Shown one piece after another: positions 43,340 through 54,605 of a stretch of DNA of 64,000 nt. The notes below the pieces were generated by a model that saw only the letters and a program-made list of their open reading frames with translations, searched no databases and was not told the origin of the DNA. Origin of the DNA: Phaseolus vulgaris (Eukaryota > Streptophyta > Magnoliopsida > Fabales > Fabaceae); assembly GCF_000499845.2 (NCBI RefSeq), contig NC_023758.2, forward strand, positions 36,492,608 through 36,556,607, read 5' to 3'. Numbering within the stretch: position 1 is the stretch's first letter; the number at the start of each line of letters is the position of its first letter. The translations under genes and the position numbers were made by a program.

Positions 43340-45072
43340 AATCTCCACCTTGACTTGCCTTTGACTGGAACACTAAGCCTTGATTAAGTATGGATAATAC
43401 CAGCTAAGTTCAGGCAATGATCGAACTTAGCCGATGGAAGTGGCTTGGTCAACATTTCTGCAGGATTTTCGGCCGTATGAATTTTTTCAACAATTATATC
43501 TCATGTATCAACAATGTCTCGGATAAAATGGTGTTTAATTTCAATGTACTTGGTCCTTGAGTGATACTTACTGTTCCTGGTTAAGTGGACAACACTCTGA
43601 CTATCACAAAATATAACAAGAACATCTTGTTGAAGACCAAGTTCACTTACCAAGCCTCGAAGTCATATAGCCTCTTTCATACCTTTTGTAGCAGCAATAT
43701 ATTCTGCTTCAGTGGTGGACAAAACCGCAATGGCTTGAAGTGAAGAATACCAACTGATAGCAGATCCACATAGGGTAAAAATGTAGGCTGAAAGTGACCT
43801 TCTCCGATCTAAATCACCACCATAGTCAGCATCAACATAGCCAACTGCTCATCCGAGATCGGCTCTATGTTGATCAAATACCAAACCAAGATTTGGAGAC
43901 CCTTTCAGATAACGAAGTATCCATTTAACGGCTTCCCAGTGTGCCTTGCCTGGATTATGCATGAACCTGCTAACAATGCTAACAACATAAGCTAAATCAG
44001 GTCTAATACATACCATAGCATACATGAGACTTCCAATTGCATTTGAATACGGGACATGTGACATGCGCCTTTTGTCCTCGTCTGATTTTGGACACTGATC
44101 TGATGACAACTTGAAGTGGGCGGCAATTGGAGTATTAACAGCTTTGCAATCTCGCATTCCAAATTTGTCAAGCATCTTAAGAACATACTTCTTTTGTGAT
44201 GATAGAAAAAGTTTTCCAGCTTGACGATCTCTGTTGATCTCCATTCCTAAAATTTTCTTGGCAGGACCTAAGTCCTTCATATCAAATTCACTACTAAGCT
44301 GAGCCTTTAACTTGTTAACTAAAAATTTATCTCTTGCAGCAATCAACATGTCATCAACATATAACAACAAGTATATAAATGACCCATCAGATGTCTTTTG
44401 AAAATAGACACAATTATCATAGCTACTTCTGGAGTAGCCATTTCCAACCATGAAAGAATCAAACCTCTTATACCATTGTCTTGGTGATTGCTTCAAGCCG
44501 TAGAGAGATTTCTTCAGACGACATACATGGTCCTCCTTTCCAGGAACAACGAACCCCTCAGGCTGCTGGATGTAAATCTCTTCCTCAAGATTACCATGAA
44601 GAAAAGCAGTTTTCACATCTAACTGTTCCAACTCCTAATCATACAAGGCAACTAAAGCAAGTAATATACGTATTGAAGTATGACGAACAACAGGAGAAAA
44701 TACTTCATTAAAGTCAATACCTTTCTCTTGGTCAAAACCTCTTACAACAAATCTTGCTTTATTCCTTGTACTCTCAACACCAGGGATCCCTTCTTTTCTC
44801 TTAAAGATCCACTTGCAACTAATGACTCGTTTTCCTTCTGGTAACTTCACCAATTCCCATGTTTCGTTTTTTAGAAGACTCTCAACTTCTTTTTGCATAG
44901 CAGTAATCCACTTTGTTGAGTCATCACCAGAGATAGCTTCAGAGTAATTCTTGGGTTCACCTTCTTCACCCATCTCTTGTGCAATAGTTAAAGCATAAGC
45001 AATGTTGGCAGATTCTGCAATTAATCTTTGAGTCGGTTTCCTTGGTCTCTGTTGTGGAAGTTCTTGAGTCAT
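43340..45072 (-). pseudogene. Tnt1-like RT and RNase H
   Basis: The minus frame 45072-44635 gives YSEAISGDDSTKWITAMQKE, CKWIFKRKEGIPG and FNEVFSPVVRHTSIRILLAL. A stop at 44634 follows. Frame 44631-43849 gives QLDVKTAFLHGNLEEEIYIQ, LKKSLYGLKQSPRQWYKRFD and LLYVDDMLIAA. Beyond 43849, shifted frames give YVDADYGGDLDRRRS, STTEAEYIAA and TKYIEIKHHFIRD of RNase H. The catalytic YVDD is kept, but two stops break the polyprotein. Confidence 0.88.
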
Positions 45073-45099
45073 AGACCACGGCTGTGGTAACCCTCGTCG

Positions 45100-46515
45100 T
45101 TAAGGTGGACATTGCTCATGTGGACTCAAATGTTCATTTGTACCATCAGTAGCAATGATTTGATCACCTTGAGTACTGGAGGAATTGAGAGCGTCTTCCT
45201 CATGAGCGGGTGTTTTAATCTCAAACTCCACATTCTCTCGAGCATCTTCCTGGTCACCTGTATCAATTAAGGAAATGACAGTATCTCTTACAAAAGAGAG
45301 CATAGCATTTTCATTAAAGATCACATTCCGACTGTGAATTATTTTGTGAGATTCTGGGTCATACAAACGATAGTCTTTAACCCTTGAGCCATAACCCAAG
45401 AAAATGCACTTCTTTGTACGAGGTTCTAATTTTCCCTCGTTTACTTGAGAATAAGCAGAGCAACCAAATATTTTAAGATTAGAATAATCAACAGGGTTAC
45501 CTAACTAAACTTCTTATGGAATGTTGCAATCAATTGATCTGTTAGGAGAGCGATTTATCAGATAACATGCCGTTGAAGCCGCTTCAGCCCAAAAAGATTT
45601 GCTCAAACCAGAATACGAGAACATGCAACAAACTCTCTCTAGGATAGTTCTATTCATTCTTTCTGCAACCCCGTTCTGTTGTGGAATACTTGGGATGGTG
45701 AAGTGTCTGGAAATGTCATCCTTCTTGCAGAAATCATTGAATTCATTCGAACAGAACTCAAGGTCATTGTCTGTCCTTAGCCTCTTTATCTTCTTGCCAG
45801 TCTGATTCTCAATCAATAATTTCCACTCTTTAAAAGTGGAAAATGCTTCATTCTTATGTTTGAGAAAATACACCCACAGTTTTCGTGAGAAATCATCAAT
45901 AATTGTCATCATATAACGACATTTACCTCTAGAGGGAACTTTTGACGGACCCCAAAGATCCGAATGAATATAATCCAAAGTACCTTTGGTTCTGTGTATG
46001 GCTTTAGAAAAACTAACCTTTTTCTGCTTACCGAAAACGCAATGTTCACAGAAATCAACCTTTCCAGTACAGTGGTTACCAAGGTGACCCTTCTTCTTGA
46101 GGATTAGAATTTCCTTCTCACTCATGTGGTCTAATCTCATATGCCACAACTTGGTGTTATCTTTGTTGGGTGAGGCAACAGCTGTAGAACCTGTTACTGT
46201 TGAACCCTGCAGCACATACAAACTATCACATCGAATTGCCTTTAGTAACATAAGAGCTCCTTTAGACACTTTTAAAACTCCACCTTCAGCTAAGTATCTA
46301 CACCCATGAGATTCAAGGGTGCCTAAGGAAATGAGATTTCGTTTCAACTCGGGGACATATCTGACACCTGTTAAAGTTCTAACAATTCCATCATGTGTCT
46401 TGATTTTGATTGTTCTTTCACCAACAACTGTGCATTGAGCACCGTTTCCCATCAAAACAAGACCATTATAAATTGGTTCAAATGTGGTAAACCAATCTCT
46501 ATTGTGAGAGATGTG
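45100..46515 (-). pseudogene. Tnt1-like protease (C-terminal part) and integrase
   Basis: From the right: TFHISHNRDWFTTFEPIYNG, VRYVPELKRNLISLGTLESH, LWHMRLDHMSEKEILILKKK, CEHCVFGKQKK, HSDLWGPSKVPSRG, DDFSRKLWVYFLKHK, LRTDNDLEFCSNEF and QQNGVAERMNRTILERV. A stop then interrupts at 45514, and LEPRTKKCIFLGYGSR continues. Note TDNDLEF, where Tnt1-type elements normally have TDNGLEF. The protease N-terminal part (DSGCTF) is separated by the nested solo LTR. Confidence 0.88.
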
Positions 46516-46520
46516 AAAAG
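46516..46520. repeat. Target-site duplication AAAAG, left
   Basis: AAAAG at 46516-46520 and at 48126-48130 bracket the solo LTR. It derives from the CTTTT of the DSGCTFH codons of the host copia. Confidence 0.9.
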
Positions 46521-48125
46521 TGTTGGGTTTAATAGTGCCAAAGTTCAAGAGGGGGGGTGAATTGACCTTTTAAATCTTTCTCGCAGAAACAGTGTTTAAC
46601 ACAGTTTACAGAAAATAAATCGATTTATGTGTAAATGAACAGATTTATTTTGGCACTATTTGTGTTTGAAAAGCGTTTATACAGCAAGGTTAATCACTAG
46701 ATTATGCAGATAGATTTTCCAGACGCACACACACTGATATTAGATTTGAAAAACAGTGAATCACCAAAACAGCAACCTTCAATTTCAAGCAAGTGATTAA
46801 GGTTCAATTAATGGCTTGACAGTTTATTGAGTGATCTAATCAACATGTTCTAATGGCTTTTAACAGATTATAAGTGTTCTTATTGAAATCAACCGGTTTT
46901 CCAGAAATTAAGAACAATATGAACCGTGCCCAGAAAGAACAGATTTATTTTTAATTGAACAGATTTATTTCTTTGTTGTTTTATGAATTATGCAGAAACT
47001 TAATTGCAGAGATTGAGAGAGAATGAACACAAGGCAGTTATACTGGTTCACTCAACTGAGCTACATCCAGTCTTCACCTACCACAAGGTGAAATTCACTA
47101 AATCACAATACAAACAAACACAATTCCCACTGTTCTTGAAACCTACAAGAACTTAGGTACTCTTGCTGAAAAAACCTATTTCAGCTCACACACACTCTTC
47201 AAGAAAACCTATCAAGAAGAGTGTTCAACCAAACTATTACAAGAAATGAGAAGTGAAACGACTACACCTGATTGAGGATACAAAGATCTGCCTTAAACTA
47301 GTAGGCAAGATTGCTAGAACAGTAGCAGCACCTCACACCAAGCTTTTGGAACCAAACCAAGAACAAGCACTTTGTGATTTTCGAAATCTTTGAAGAACAA
47401 ATGCTAATCCTTTGTAAACTCTTAATTCTCTTCTGTAAAACTTGTTTTTACAAATGTATGAACGATGTTTTAACTCAGAAACAAGTTTTCATTTTATAGA
47501 AAACCAACTTATAAAAGAATTTTGAAAAACAGTTAAAGCTGTTATAAAATGAACTTATTGAAAATGAAATGAACAAATTTATTTTCAAAAGCAGTTAGAG
47601 AATTTGTTAAGTGAGGAGACTTAGTCAACCATTCTGGTGTAGAGATAAAACTGAAAAACGTTTAAGCTAGATATGGCACCAGAGACAAAAAAAATCTATT
47701 CATTTACAGATGAACATATTTATTTTTCAAAACAAAAACAGAAAAGCTTAACTATTTGAAACACAGTTGTTTTGAAAGATAGAAGACTTAGTCAAAATAC
47801 ATGATGCACAAAATCAAATTTTCACAAGACTTAGCCAAGGCATCAGTGTAAAAAAGAATCTGTTTATTTAGAAAAGAACATATTTATTTTTATGCAGTAA
47901 ACGTGTTGTTTTGTAAAACATGTGAAAAACAGTTTAAGAAAACTTATGCTTGTTCTTATCACATGGCCAGTGGTTATGAGGTGAGTTACTAAGCAAAAAG
48001 CCCACTCTTAGACAACCTCTAAGCACTACCTAAGACACACTTAAAGCAAAGCCAAAATACACATGAAATGTACATAGAAGTCTTCATCAAACACAATCTT
48101 GAAGGGGCAACAACCATCTTCAACA
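46521..48125 (-). mobile_element. Solo LTR (SIRE-like, 1605 bp) nested in a copia protease
   Basis: On the minus strand it starts TGTTGAAGATGGTTGTTGCC and ends TTGGCACTATTAAACCCAACA. Perfect AAAAG target duplications flank it, and it has no internal coding sequence, so it is a solo LTR formed by LTR-LTR recombination. It inserted between the codons of DSGCTF and HISHNRDW. Inside it, GAACAGATTTATTT-like motifs occur in pairs exactly 20 nt apart (see findings). Confidence 0.93.
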
Positions 48126-48129
48126 AAAA

Positions 48130-49010
48130 GTACAACCAGAATCAAGAATCCATTCATTTTTAGACCTTTGTTTAGTGTTGGAAGCTACAAAACAATCCCC
48201 ATCAGATTCAGTTTCAACAATACTAGCTTCGACAATTTTTTCTGGTTGTTTACCATTTCCCTTATCTTCTCTATCTTGCTTATTTTTCAATTTATAACAT
48301 TCAGAGATCTCGTGTCCCTTTTTCTTGCAATAACGACAATATTTGGAGTTCTTGCCTGTACATTTTGACCTAGATTTATGTTTAGTGTTCCTACCTTTCT
48401 CTTGGTTTCTCCCTCTAACTTGAACTAATCCTTCACCAGAACTTTCAAAATGAATTTGAGTATCAAATATTTCTTTGGCTAGTAAATTAGTCTTGACATC
48501 ATCAAAGCTTAAGGTAAGATAATTACCGTATAACATAATTTCTTTGAATTGTCGATGCGAGGGTGGTAGAGAAACAATATGTAGAACTACTTTATCCTCA
48601 TCAATTTTAACATCCAAATTTTCCAAATCAATTATGATGGAATTAAATTCATCAAGGTGAGATTGGATGGGATTCAGACATTCAGAATGTAAAGAGTCGC
48701 TCCTTTAACCGGAGTTTGTTTGCAAGACTTTTGGTCACGTATAGAGACTCCAATTTACTCCATATGCCTGCTGTAGTTTTCTCGTTGATGACCTCACGCA
48801 ACACCTCACGGGACAAGCATAACTTGATTGCAGACAATGCTTTCATCCATCTCATCCCACTGCTCCTCGGTCATAGTGGTTGGTCTCATCATTTTACCTG
48901 TCAAAACTTTCTTTAAACCATTCTGGGTGAGAACAACTAGCATCTGGACTCGCCAGATAACAAAGCTGATTTTACCATCAAATTTCTCAATATCCAATTT
49001 TGACATTATT
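48130..49010 (-). pseudogene. Tnt1-like gag and protease start
   Basis: It begins MSKLDIEKFDGKISFVIWRV at about 49005 and runs to WDEMDE. A frameshift near 48830 separates this from the second frame (to 48120), which has LDEFNSIIIDLENLDVKIDE, VSLPPSHRQFKEIML, the zinc knuckle CRYCKKKGHEISEC and the protease start WILDSGCTF. Gag is therefore broken once, besides the LTR insertion. Confidence 0.88.
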
Positions 49011-49042
49011 GAACAACAGATCCTGGTTGAATTATCGAAAAG

Positions 49043-49055
49043 CTCTGATGCCAAT
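49043..49055 (-). other. Primer-binding site of the Tnt1-like element
   Basis: The minus strand reads TTGGCATCAGAGC beside the 5' LTR. This is an initiator Met-tRNA type site with C for T relative to TGGTATCAGAGC. Confidence 0.8.
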
Positions 49056-49056
49056 T

Positions 49057-49564
49057 TGTAGGGATATTGTGTGCGGAAGCGGAATAATTTCAACCAAAAG
49101 ATGATGAGAAATTAAAGTAACAAGTAAAGTGAGAATGATACCATAATTTTTAGGTGGAAAACCCTTTAAATAGAGGTAAAAAACCACCGGTGAGAGAGCC
49201 AAAACTTCCATTATAATGGTATTGGGAGTACAATGAATTCCTCTCAAGCTAATAGATAAATAGTCCCAAAACAAATTCTCTCTATATGCGTTAAACACTT
49301 ACACCCAAGAGAATAAATAAAGAGTATAGGAAAAGAGAGAGGAAGCAAGTGTGTGTTGTTGTTTGTTGTGTGTTACATTGCTTGAAGGAAGCCACTATAT
49401 ATAGTGGTTCTAGGAGACAACAATAATAAATACAATTAATGGTAATTAATCTCCCTTTGATGACAATTAATTGTAGTAAGAAACCTCCATTTGATTACAA
49501 TTTAATTGTGGCAAGTAACCTCCCAATTATACCAAGAAAACGGAAATGTGAGTCATAACCCACA
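49057..49564 (-). repeat. 5' LTR of the Tnt1-like element
   Basis: 508 bp, ending AACCCACA at 49564 just before the second GCCTC target copy. Confidence 0.9.
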
Positions 49565-49569
49565 GCCTC

Positions 49570-49739
49570 ATACAAATCATTGAATCCAAACACCAATTAG
49601 AAAAAGAAAACAACCTAAAACGAGACTTAGAACAAATCCAAGACCAAACCTTGACTTGAACCATTACAAACATTTCAGACACATCGGCCTTTCCCCTATT
49701 AAAAATGATATTGTTCCTGTGTTTCAAAATTTCACTCAC
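49570..49739 (-). mobile_element. LINE 3' fragment, arm B, right part
   Basis: SEILKHRNNIIFNRGKADVS, then VQVKVWSWI, mirror of 27001-27180. It meets the plus-strand LINE head-to-head at 49739/49740, exactly as in arm A. Confidence 0.85.
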
Positions 49740-50273
49740 GACTCCAAAACAAATTGGGGAGGGAAGTTTGAAGATCGTTTGAATTTGGAGGTCGGAAACG
49801 GGAGAGAGGTTATGTTTTGGTTAAACAATTGGATAGACTCAGAAGACTTGAAGAGCAGATTTCCAAGGTTATTTTCTTTGTCTGTAAATAAGGAGGGAAA
49901 TTTATGTGATTGTGGAATAAGGGAGAACAGGACGTAGGAGTGGAACATAAGGTGGAGAAGGGGCCTGTTCGCTTGGGAAGAGGAGCAAGAAAGTCAACTT
50001 TTAGAGTTGATCTCTAATAAGAAGCTAGAGATGGAAACAGTGGATAAAATGCGTTTGGAAGGATGGTGATTTAACAGAGTTTTCAGTTAAGTCCGCTTAT
50101 GGGTTTTTAAGGGGAGAAGGAAGTGAGGAAGACTTAAAAAGATATAAATTTTTTTGAGAAATTAAGGCGCTCCCCTTAGCTCAAGTCACAACTTGGAGAG
50201 TGTTTAAAAACAAGGTTGCTTGTAGGGTTAATCTGGAGAGAAGAGGAATCAGGATCGGGAGTAATCTATGTTG

Positions 50274-50278
50274 CTTGT
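50274..50278. repeat. Target-site duplication CTTGT, left
   Basis: CTTGT at 50274-50278 and 51499-51503 flank the GC-rich solo LTR. The copy in arm A has only one CTTGT here. Confidence 0.9.
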
Positions 50279-51498
50279 TGTACCGTCCCGTACCTGGGCG
50301 TTGACTAAGTCAAGGTCAAAGTCAACACCAGGGGCAAAAGTCAACACAGGGTGTCGCCTAGGTGAAGAGAACTAAGTGCCAGCGTCGTCAAGAAAGAGGG
50401 CGTCGCCAAGGCACGGCGTCACCTAGAAGGAGGCGTCGCCCAACCAGGGCGTCGCCAGATCAAACATTACCAAAGTAAGGCAATCACAGTGTGGTTCCCC
50501 GATACCCATGGGTAGGAAAGACCATGGAGGGAGCCACACCGTGGGAAGGCCTCAGGTCCCGATAGCCCGGGGCAGCGATAAAGAGAACGAAAAGGTGGCT
50601 TCAAGGCCATAGTGATAGCACCAGTATAGGGCAGCCTGACTCGTGAAGTACCCCTGCTGCCCCAGAGACGCCTTTGGGACAGATACGACTCAAGAGGAAG
50701 GTCACGCCCAGGGTAGCCGGGTGCAGGGTACGAGAGGAAGGCAGATACGCTCTCAAAGTAAGTGACTAGATAATTGGGGGCATGAGTTGGCACCCAAAAA
50801 GTCACCCCTAGCGCAGTAGCACTCCCAAGCAGGAGGACTCACACATAGAAACGTCCCCAGATGGGCAGAAACGCCCCAAGATGGGGTCAAGGCGTCGTGA
50901 GACCCTCCACGTGTACGACAGCCAGGTCAGAATAGAAACACCCTTTAGTCAGGTGCCAGGTAATTAACGTCATTCAATACAGTTTCCGTTTCGAGCGTTC
51001 AGGTGCTATGATGGCTCCCAAGCATTTCAACGTCTTAAATGCGCTATGTTTTCTAATTAAACGCTTTAATGAGTGCGTTACGTTTGTGATTAAAAGCGCT
51101 TTAAGGCGCTTTAAATGCTTGGGTAGTTTAAATAGCGCGGAGAATGTTGGAAAGGGGGTTCGAACTTTTGGCAAATTTACCAGAACTCTCTAGTTGCTTG
51201 CTCGTGCCTTGAGGTTACGTACAAGGGACTGGGGAAAGATCTTTGCCTGAGGGAGAAAACATACACACAACACACAGTTCTTTATACCACCTTCAGAGTG
51301 CCATACGCGGTGCTCAGATACGGAGGTGCCCAGTTTTGGTGTTTCTTGCTGGCTGACTTGAGCGTCGGAGTGCAAACGTCCGCTAGGGCGCCCTTTTGTC
51401 CTCTTTTTTGCAGGAATCCACAGGTAACCCGTGGGAAGGAGTCCCTAGCTGACGGTTGAGGTCGCGCACGAAGACGCCCCGGTCAACCGGACGGAACA
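50279..51498 (+). mobile_element. GC-rich solo LTR (1220 bp)
   Basis: Starts TGTACCGTCCCGTACC and ends CGGACGGAACA between perfect CTTGT duplications. It has no coding domain. The strand was assigned arbitrarily. GGCGTCGCC-like motifs are repeated at 50343-50460, and CpG is dense, unlike the AT-rich surroundings. It disrupts the LINE zf-RVT motif between CCL and CRRSDE. Probably a Ty3/gypsy LTR, but the family is not proven. Confidence 0.88.
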
Positions 51499-52229
51499 CT
51501 TGTGTAGGAGGTCAGATGAGACAACAAATCATTTGTTCTGCGAATGCAAAGTTGCTTGGCTAATTTGGAATCTTTGTTATGACTGGTTAGGAATAAGATC
51601 AGTCAATTGTATGGATCCTGGGTCTCATTTTGAACATTTCAAGATTCTAGATGCACCTATTTCAGTTAATCTTATTATGGGCAACTTGTGGATTGCATTG
51701 GTTAGCGAGATATGGAGGCACAAGAATAACTGTTTATTTAAAGGTGGAGTGGTTGATCATACTGAGGTTTTCTCTCTGACACAGATTAAGGTTTGGTCCT
51801 GAATCTCATCAAAGATACCGTCAGCTTATTTCTCATTCTCTGATTGGTGTCTTGAACCCTTGGTATGTATGCATTCAATTTAGTTTTATTTAAAAGGTTG
51901 ATCCTCGTGATTCTTTTATTATTGGTAGAGATGAGATAGACAGTAGGAGGTATTTTTGGTTGATATGTAGATGGAAAGGTTCTTTGGGAGTATCATTTTA
52001 CTGTATAAGGGTTGGACCACTCCTAAAGTGATCTCATTTAATTTCATTGCTATTTACTGAAAAAAAAAGCATAATAATTAAGAATTAGTGTCTAAAACAG
52101 TCTCCTTTTTTCTCATTAACATGTATTCAAAACCTTATATATTGTGTACAGTTGTGACATTCATAGAAAGTCTCTCTGTATCTAGTGTGGTAGACATTGA
52201 ATAGCATCCTCCTTCCATCCAACTTTTAT

Positions 52230-54605
52230 TATGCTCTCTTGCACAATAGATTATTCATCAGCCCTATGATGATCTACATTTGCAATAAATTGCTACATAT
52301 CCATGTTTTTCTTTTTCAAACACTTACTTACCTTTTCTCTTTTATTTTCTACAACCCTATTCTTGAATTTCTTGTGTTTTAAGAATGATTCTAAAAATGT
52401 TCACAAGTCACTATCTCTTTGTTCTTTTTGGCATTCCAACTTTCAAGCTGTAATATTGTTGATGGCACTGATTATTTCTTCTCACCACAAGGAGACTATG
52501 ACAAAGTTGGGGTGTATACATGGCATTTTGTAAGGAAGTCAACAAACCCACGAATTTGTATTTCCTTAATATGGTCAGTTGCTCCATAATGTTTGAAACT
52601 CTACCATTTCTGCAACTTTGAATGTACAATTATTAGATAAGAAATCCAATGTTGTAAAATCTTCATTGCTTACATGCTTTTGTACCTACCTATTGACACT
52701 TTAATAGCTTATGTTTATTGTGTTCTTTAAATAATTAATCTGCTTTTGTTTGATGACGTGATTTAGAAGTTATTTTCAATATCTATGATATTTTCTGAAA
52801 ATTAGTTTCTGTTTAATTTTACACTTTAGAAGATTCTTACCATCTATGTTACAATCCTACAACTAACTATCTTTCACCCCTTCCCGATCCTATATGAAAT
52901 CTTCATTTTGACAACATTGCTTCAACATTGCTCACCTAATTCACTATTTTAATTTTTATTGCTTCCAGGTCTAGGACAAGTGTAAGTAAAGTTGGGAGAT
53001 TTTAAAAGTGCACTAAAATTTGTAAAGGTCCTAGAGGTATACCTGGATAATTGTGAGACATTGAAGGTAAGTGCTTCAAATTGAAAGAAATTTTAGTTCA
53101 CAACCCTCCCCCTCCCTCTTTTGCATCATTTCTCTTTCTAGGGCTTGAATGCTTTTGCAGCAGCAACCTAAGACTAATTTAACATCTAACTTTAGGTATG
53201 CCATAAATTGGATAAAATCAGTTGGGTACGCCTCTTTCTATTTGGTGAAATTGGTTTAGACCATAAATTGTAGAACAATCTTTAAAATCATGTATTGTTG
53301 AACTTCAATAACTCCAAATTTCATGATCATCTATATATTTATGTATGCTAACAAGCTTACATTAATTGTTTTCTTCAAATCTGTTTGGGAAAAGTTGAAG
53401 AAGGAAATTCATGGTAAAAATATTAGTTAAAGAAGGATTGGTTTACAAAATGTGAAAGATTTAACATTCTTACACCAAAGTGGTCATTCCCTTACTCATT
53501 GACCAATTAGGTTATTAATTATTAATTAATTCAAAAACATTTTTAACAAAAAATGTTTTTATAATTTCCCCAAATTTTCATCGAATGTTATTGAATGATA
53601 CCAAAGGGTAATCAATGTAAAAGAAAGTTGTAGACTAAGGTACAAAATTGATGATTAAGTTTGTGTATAAAGTGAAAGTTGTTAGAACAACTAGATCATA
53701 TCTTTTTATCTGTCATTGGATGTTCTTTTTTCCTTCTCTCATATTGTTGTGTTGATATATTGTCTTTTATTATAGGCGTTTGGGTATATATATGTTTAGC
53801 TTGGTCAAACTGACAAAGGGCAACACTTTATTAGGAGAGCTACAAAAATTGATTCCCAGGATGCCTAGGTGAATGCTTTTGGTATTTTTTTTTAATTTAT
53901 TGAACACTGTTTGCATAGATATTTTTAATTATTTAGTGTTCCATGTGTTGTGCAGTATAATGTTTTGCTACAGTTGTTTCATTACTTATTGAGTCCTTGT
54001 TCTACGATGAAAAACTTTATTAGGTTCAACTTGTTATTTATGCTTTTATTTGAGTTGGTGGAGATATTTAATATTTCTTTTTCTAAATATGAGACTAGAT
54101 ATATTAGAATAAAAATTGTCATTTGCTTTGTGTCTTTCGTTTTTGGTGAAGTATTTTTTTTCCAATTAATATTGTTGTTAGCTCTTCCTTTTTCTGATGC
54201 AATTCTTCATTTCTTGATATATAATTTCATTAATTAAAATTCAATAGATTTCGAATTGATTCCTTTGGTGTAGCTAAAAGTGAAATTGATAATCGAACCA
54301 ACATTCTTGATCTAACTTCAGCTGTTGGTTTGTTCTTGAAAAAGATTCATTGTCTTGCAGGCATTTCTTGAGCTGGGAGAATTGTTAATTCTTTCCAACA
54401 CAGGAGTGCTTTAAAAAATGTGAGGGATTAAGAGCTTATCATATGTTCTATTTTTGGTTTGAAAATTTTATCTTTATGAATAGACTTTTGAAGTTTCATA
54501 ATTTGTTATGATATAGATATTGTAATTGTGGTAGAGGCTGAAGAGAGGTCAAGAAGTACCAATTGAATTACTAAATAATATTGGTGTGCTTCACTTTGAA
54601 AGGAT
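52230..54605 (+). pseudogene. CTR9/VIP6-like gene fragment, arm B
   Basis: Mirror of the arm A fragment. Visible exons are: about 52487-52580, GDYDK.GVY and HEFVFP in shifting frames; 52979-53066, LGQV-stop-VKLGDFKSALKFVKV and LEVYLDNCETLK, between TTGCTTCCAG and GTAAGT; 53776-53868, ALGYIYV-stop-LGQTDKGQ and FIRRATKID; 54361-54420, AFLELGELLILSNTG; about 54550-54600, EVPIELLNNIGVLHFER-like. A weaker match to a preceding exon (NYLANHFFF type) may lie at 52270-52320. The family protein is the TPR scaffold of the PAF1 complex. Stops such as CAG to TAG in two exons show that it is dead. Confidence 0.8.

Larger units (their letters stand above)
42830..49564 (-). mobile_element. Tnt1-like Ty1/copia retrotransposon with a nested solo LTR
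   Basis: LTRs at 42830-43339 and 49057-49564 start TGTAGGGATATTGTG and end AACCCACA on the plus strand. The flanking target duplication is GCCTC (42825-42829 and 49565-49569). Read on the minus strand, a TTGGCATCAGAGC primer site follows the 5' LTR and AGGTGGAGATT precedes the 3' LTR. The two LTRs differ by a handful of substitutions. Coding sequence has stops and frameshifts, and a solo LTR lies inside the protease region. Inactive, but recent enough to keep a perfect target duplication. Confidence 0.93.
49740..52065 (+). mobile_element. 5'-truncated LINE, arm B, interrupted by a solo LTR
   Basis: Mirror of 25902-27000: WGGKFEDRLNLEVGNGREVM, SRFPRLFSLSVNKEG, AQVTTWRVFKNKVA, NLCCL, then the solo LTR, then CRRSDETTNHLFCECKVAWL and LVSEIWRHKNNCLFKGGVVD. 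It ends GTATAAGGGTTGGACCACTCC and an A-run at 52060-52068. Confidence 0.88.

Noticed and set aside
50467..50805. 112-codon minus frame in the GC-rich segment
   Set aside because: It lies wholly inside a solo LTR flanked by target duplications. LTRs of this kind do not code, and no domain is present.
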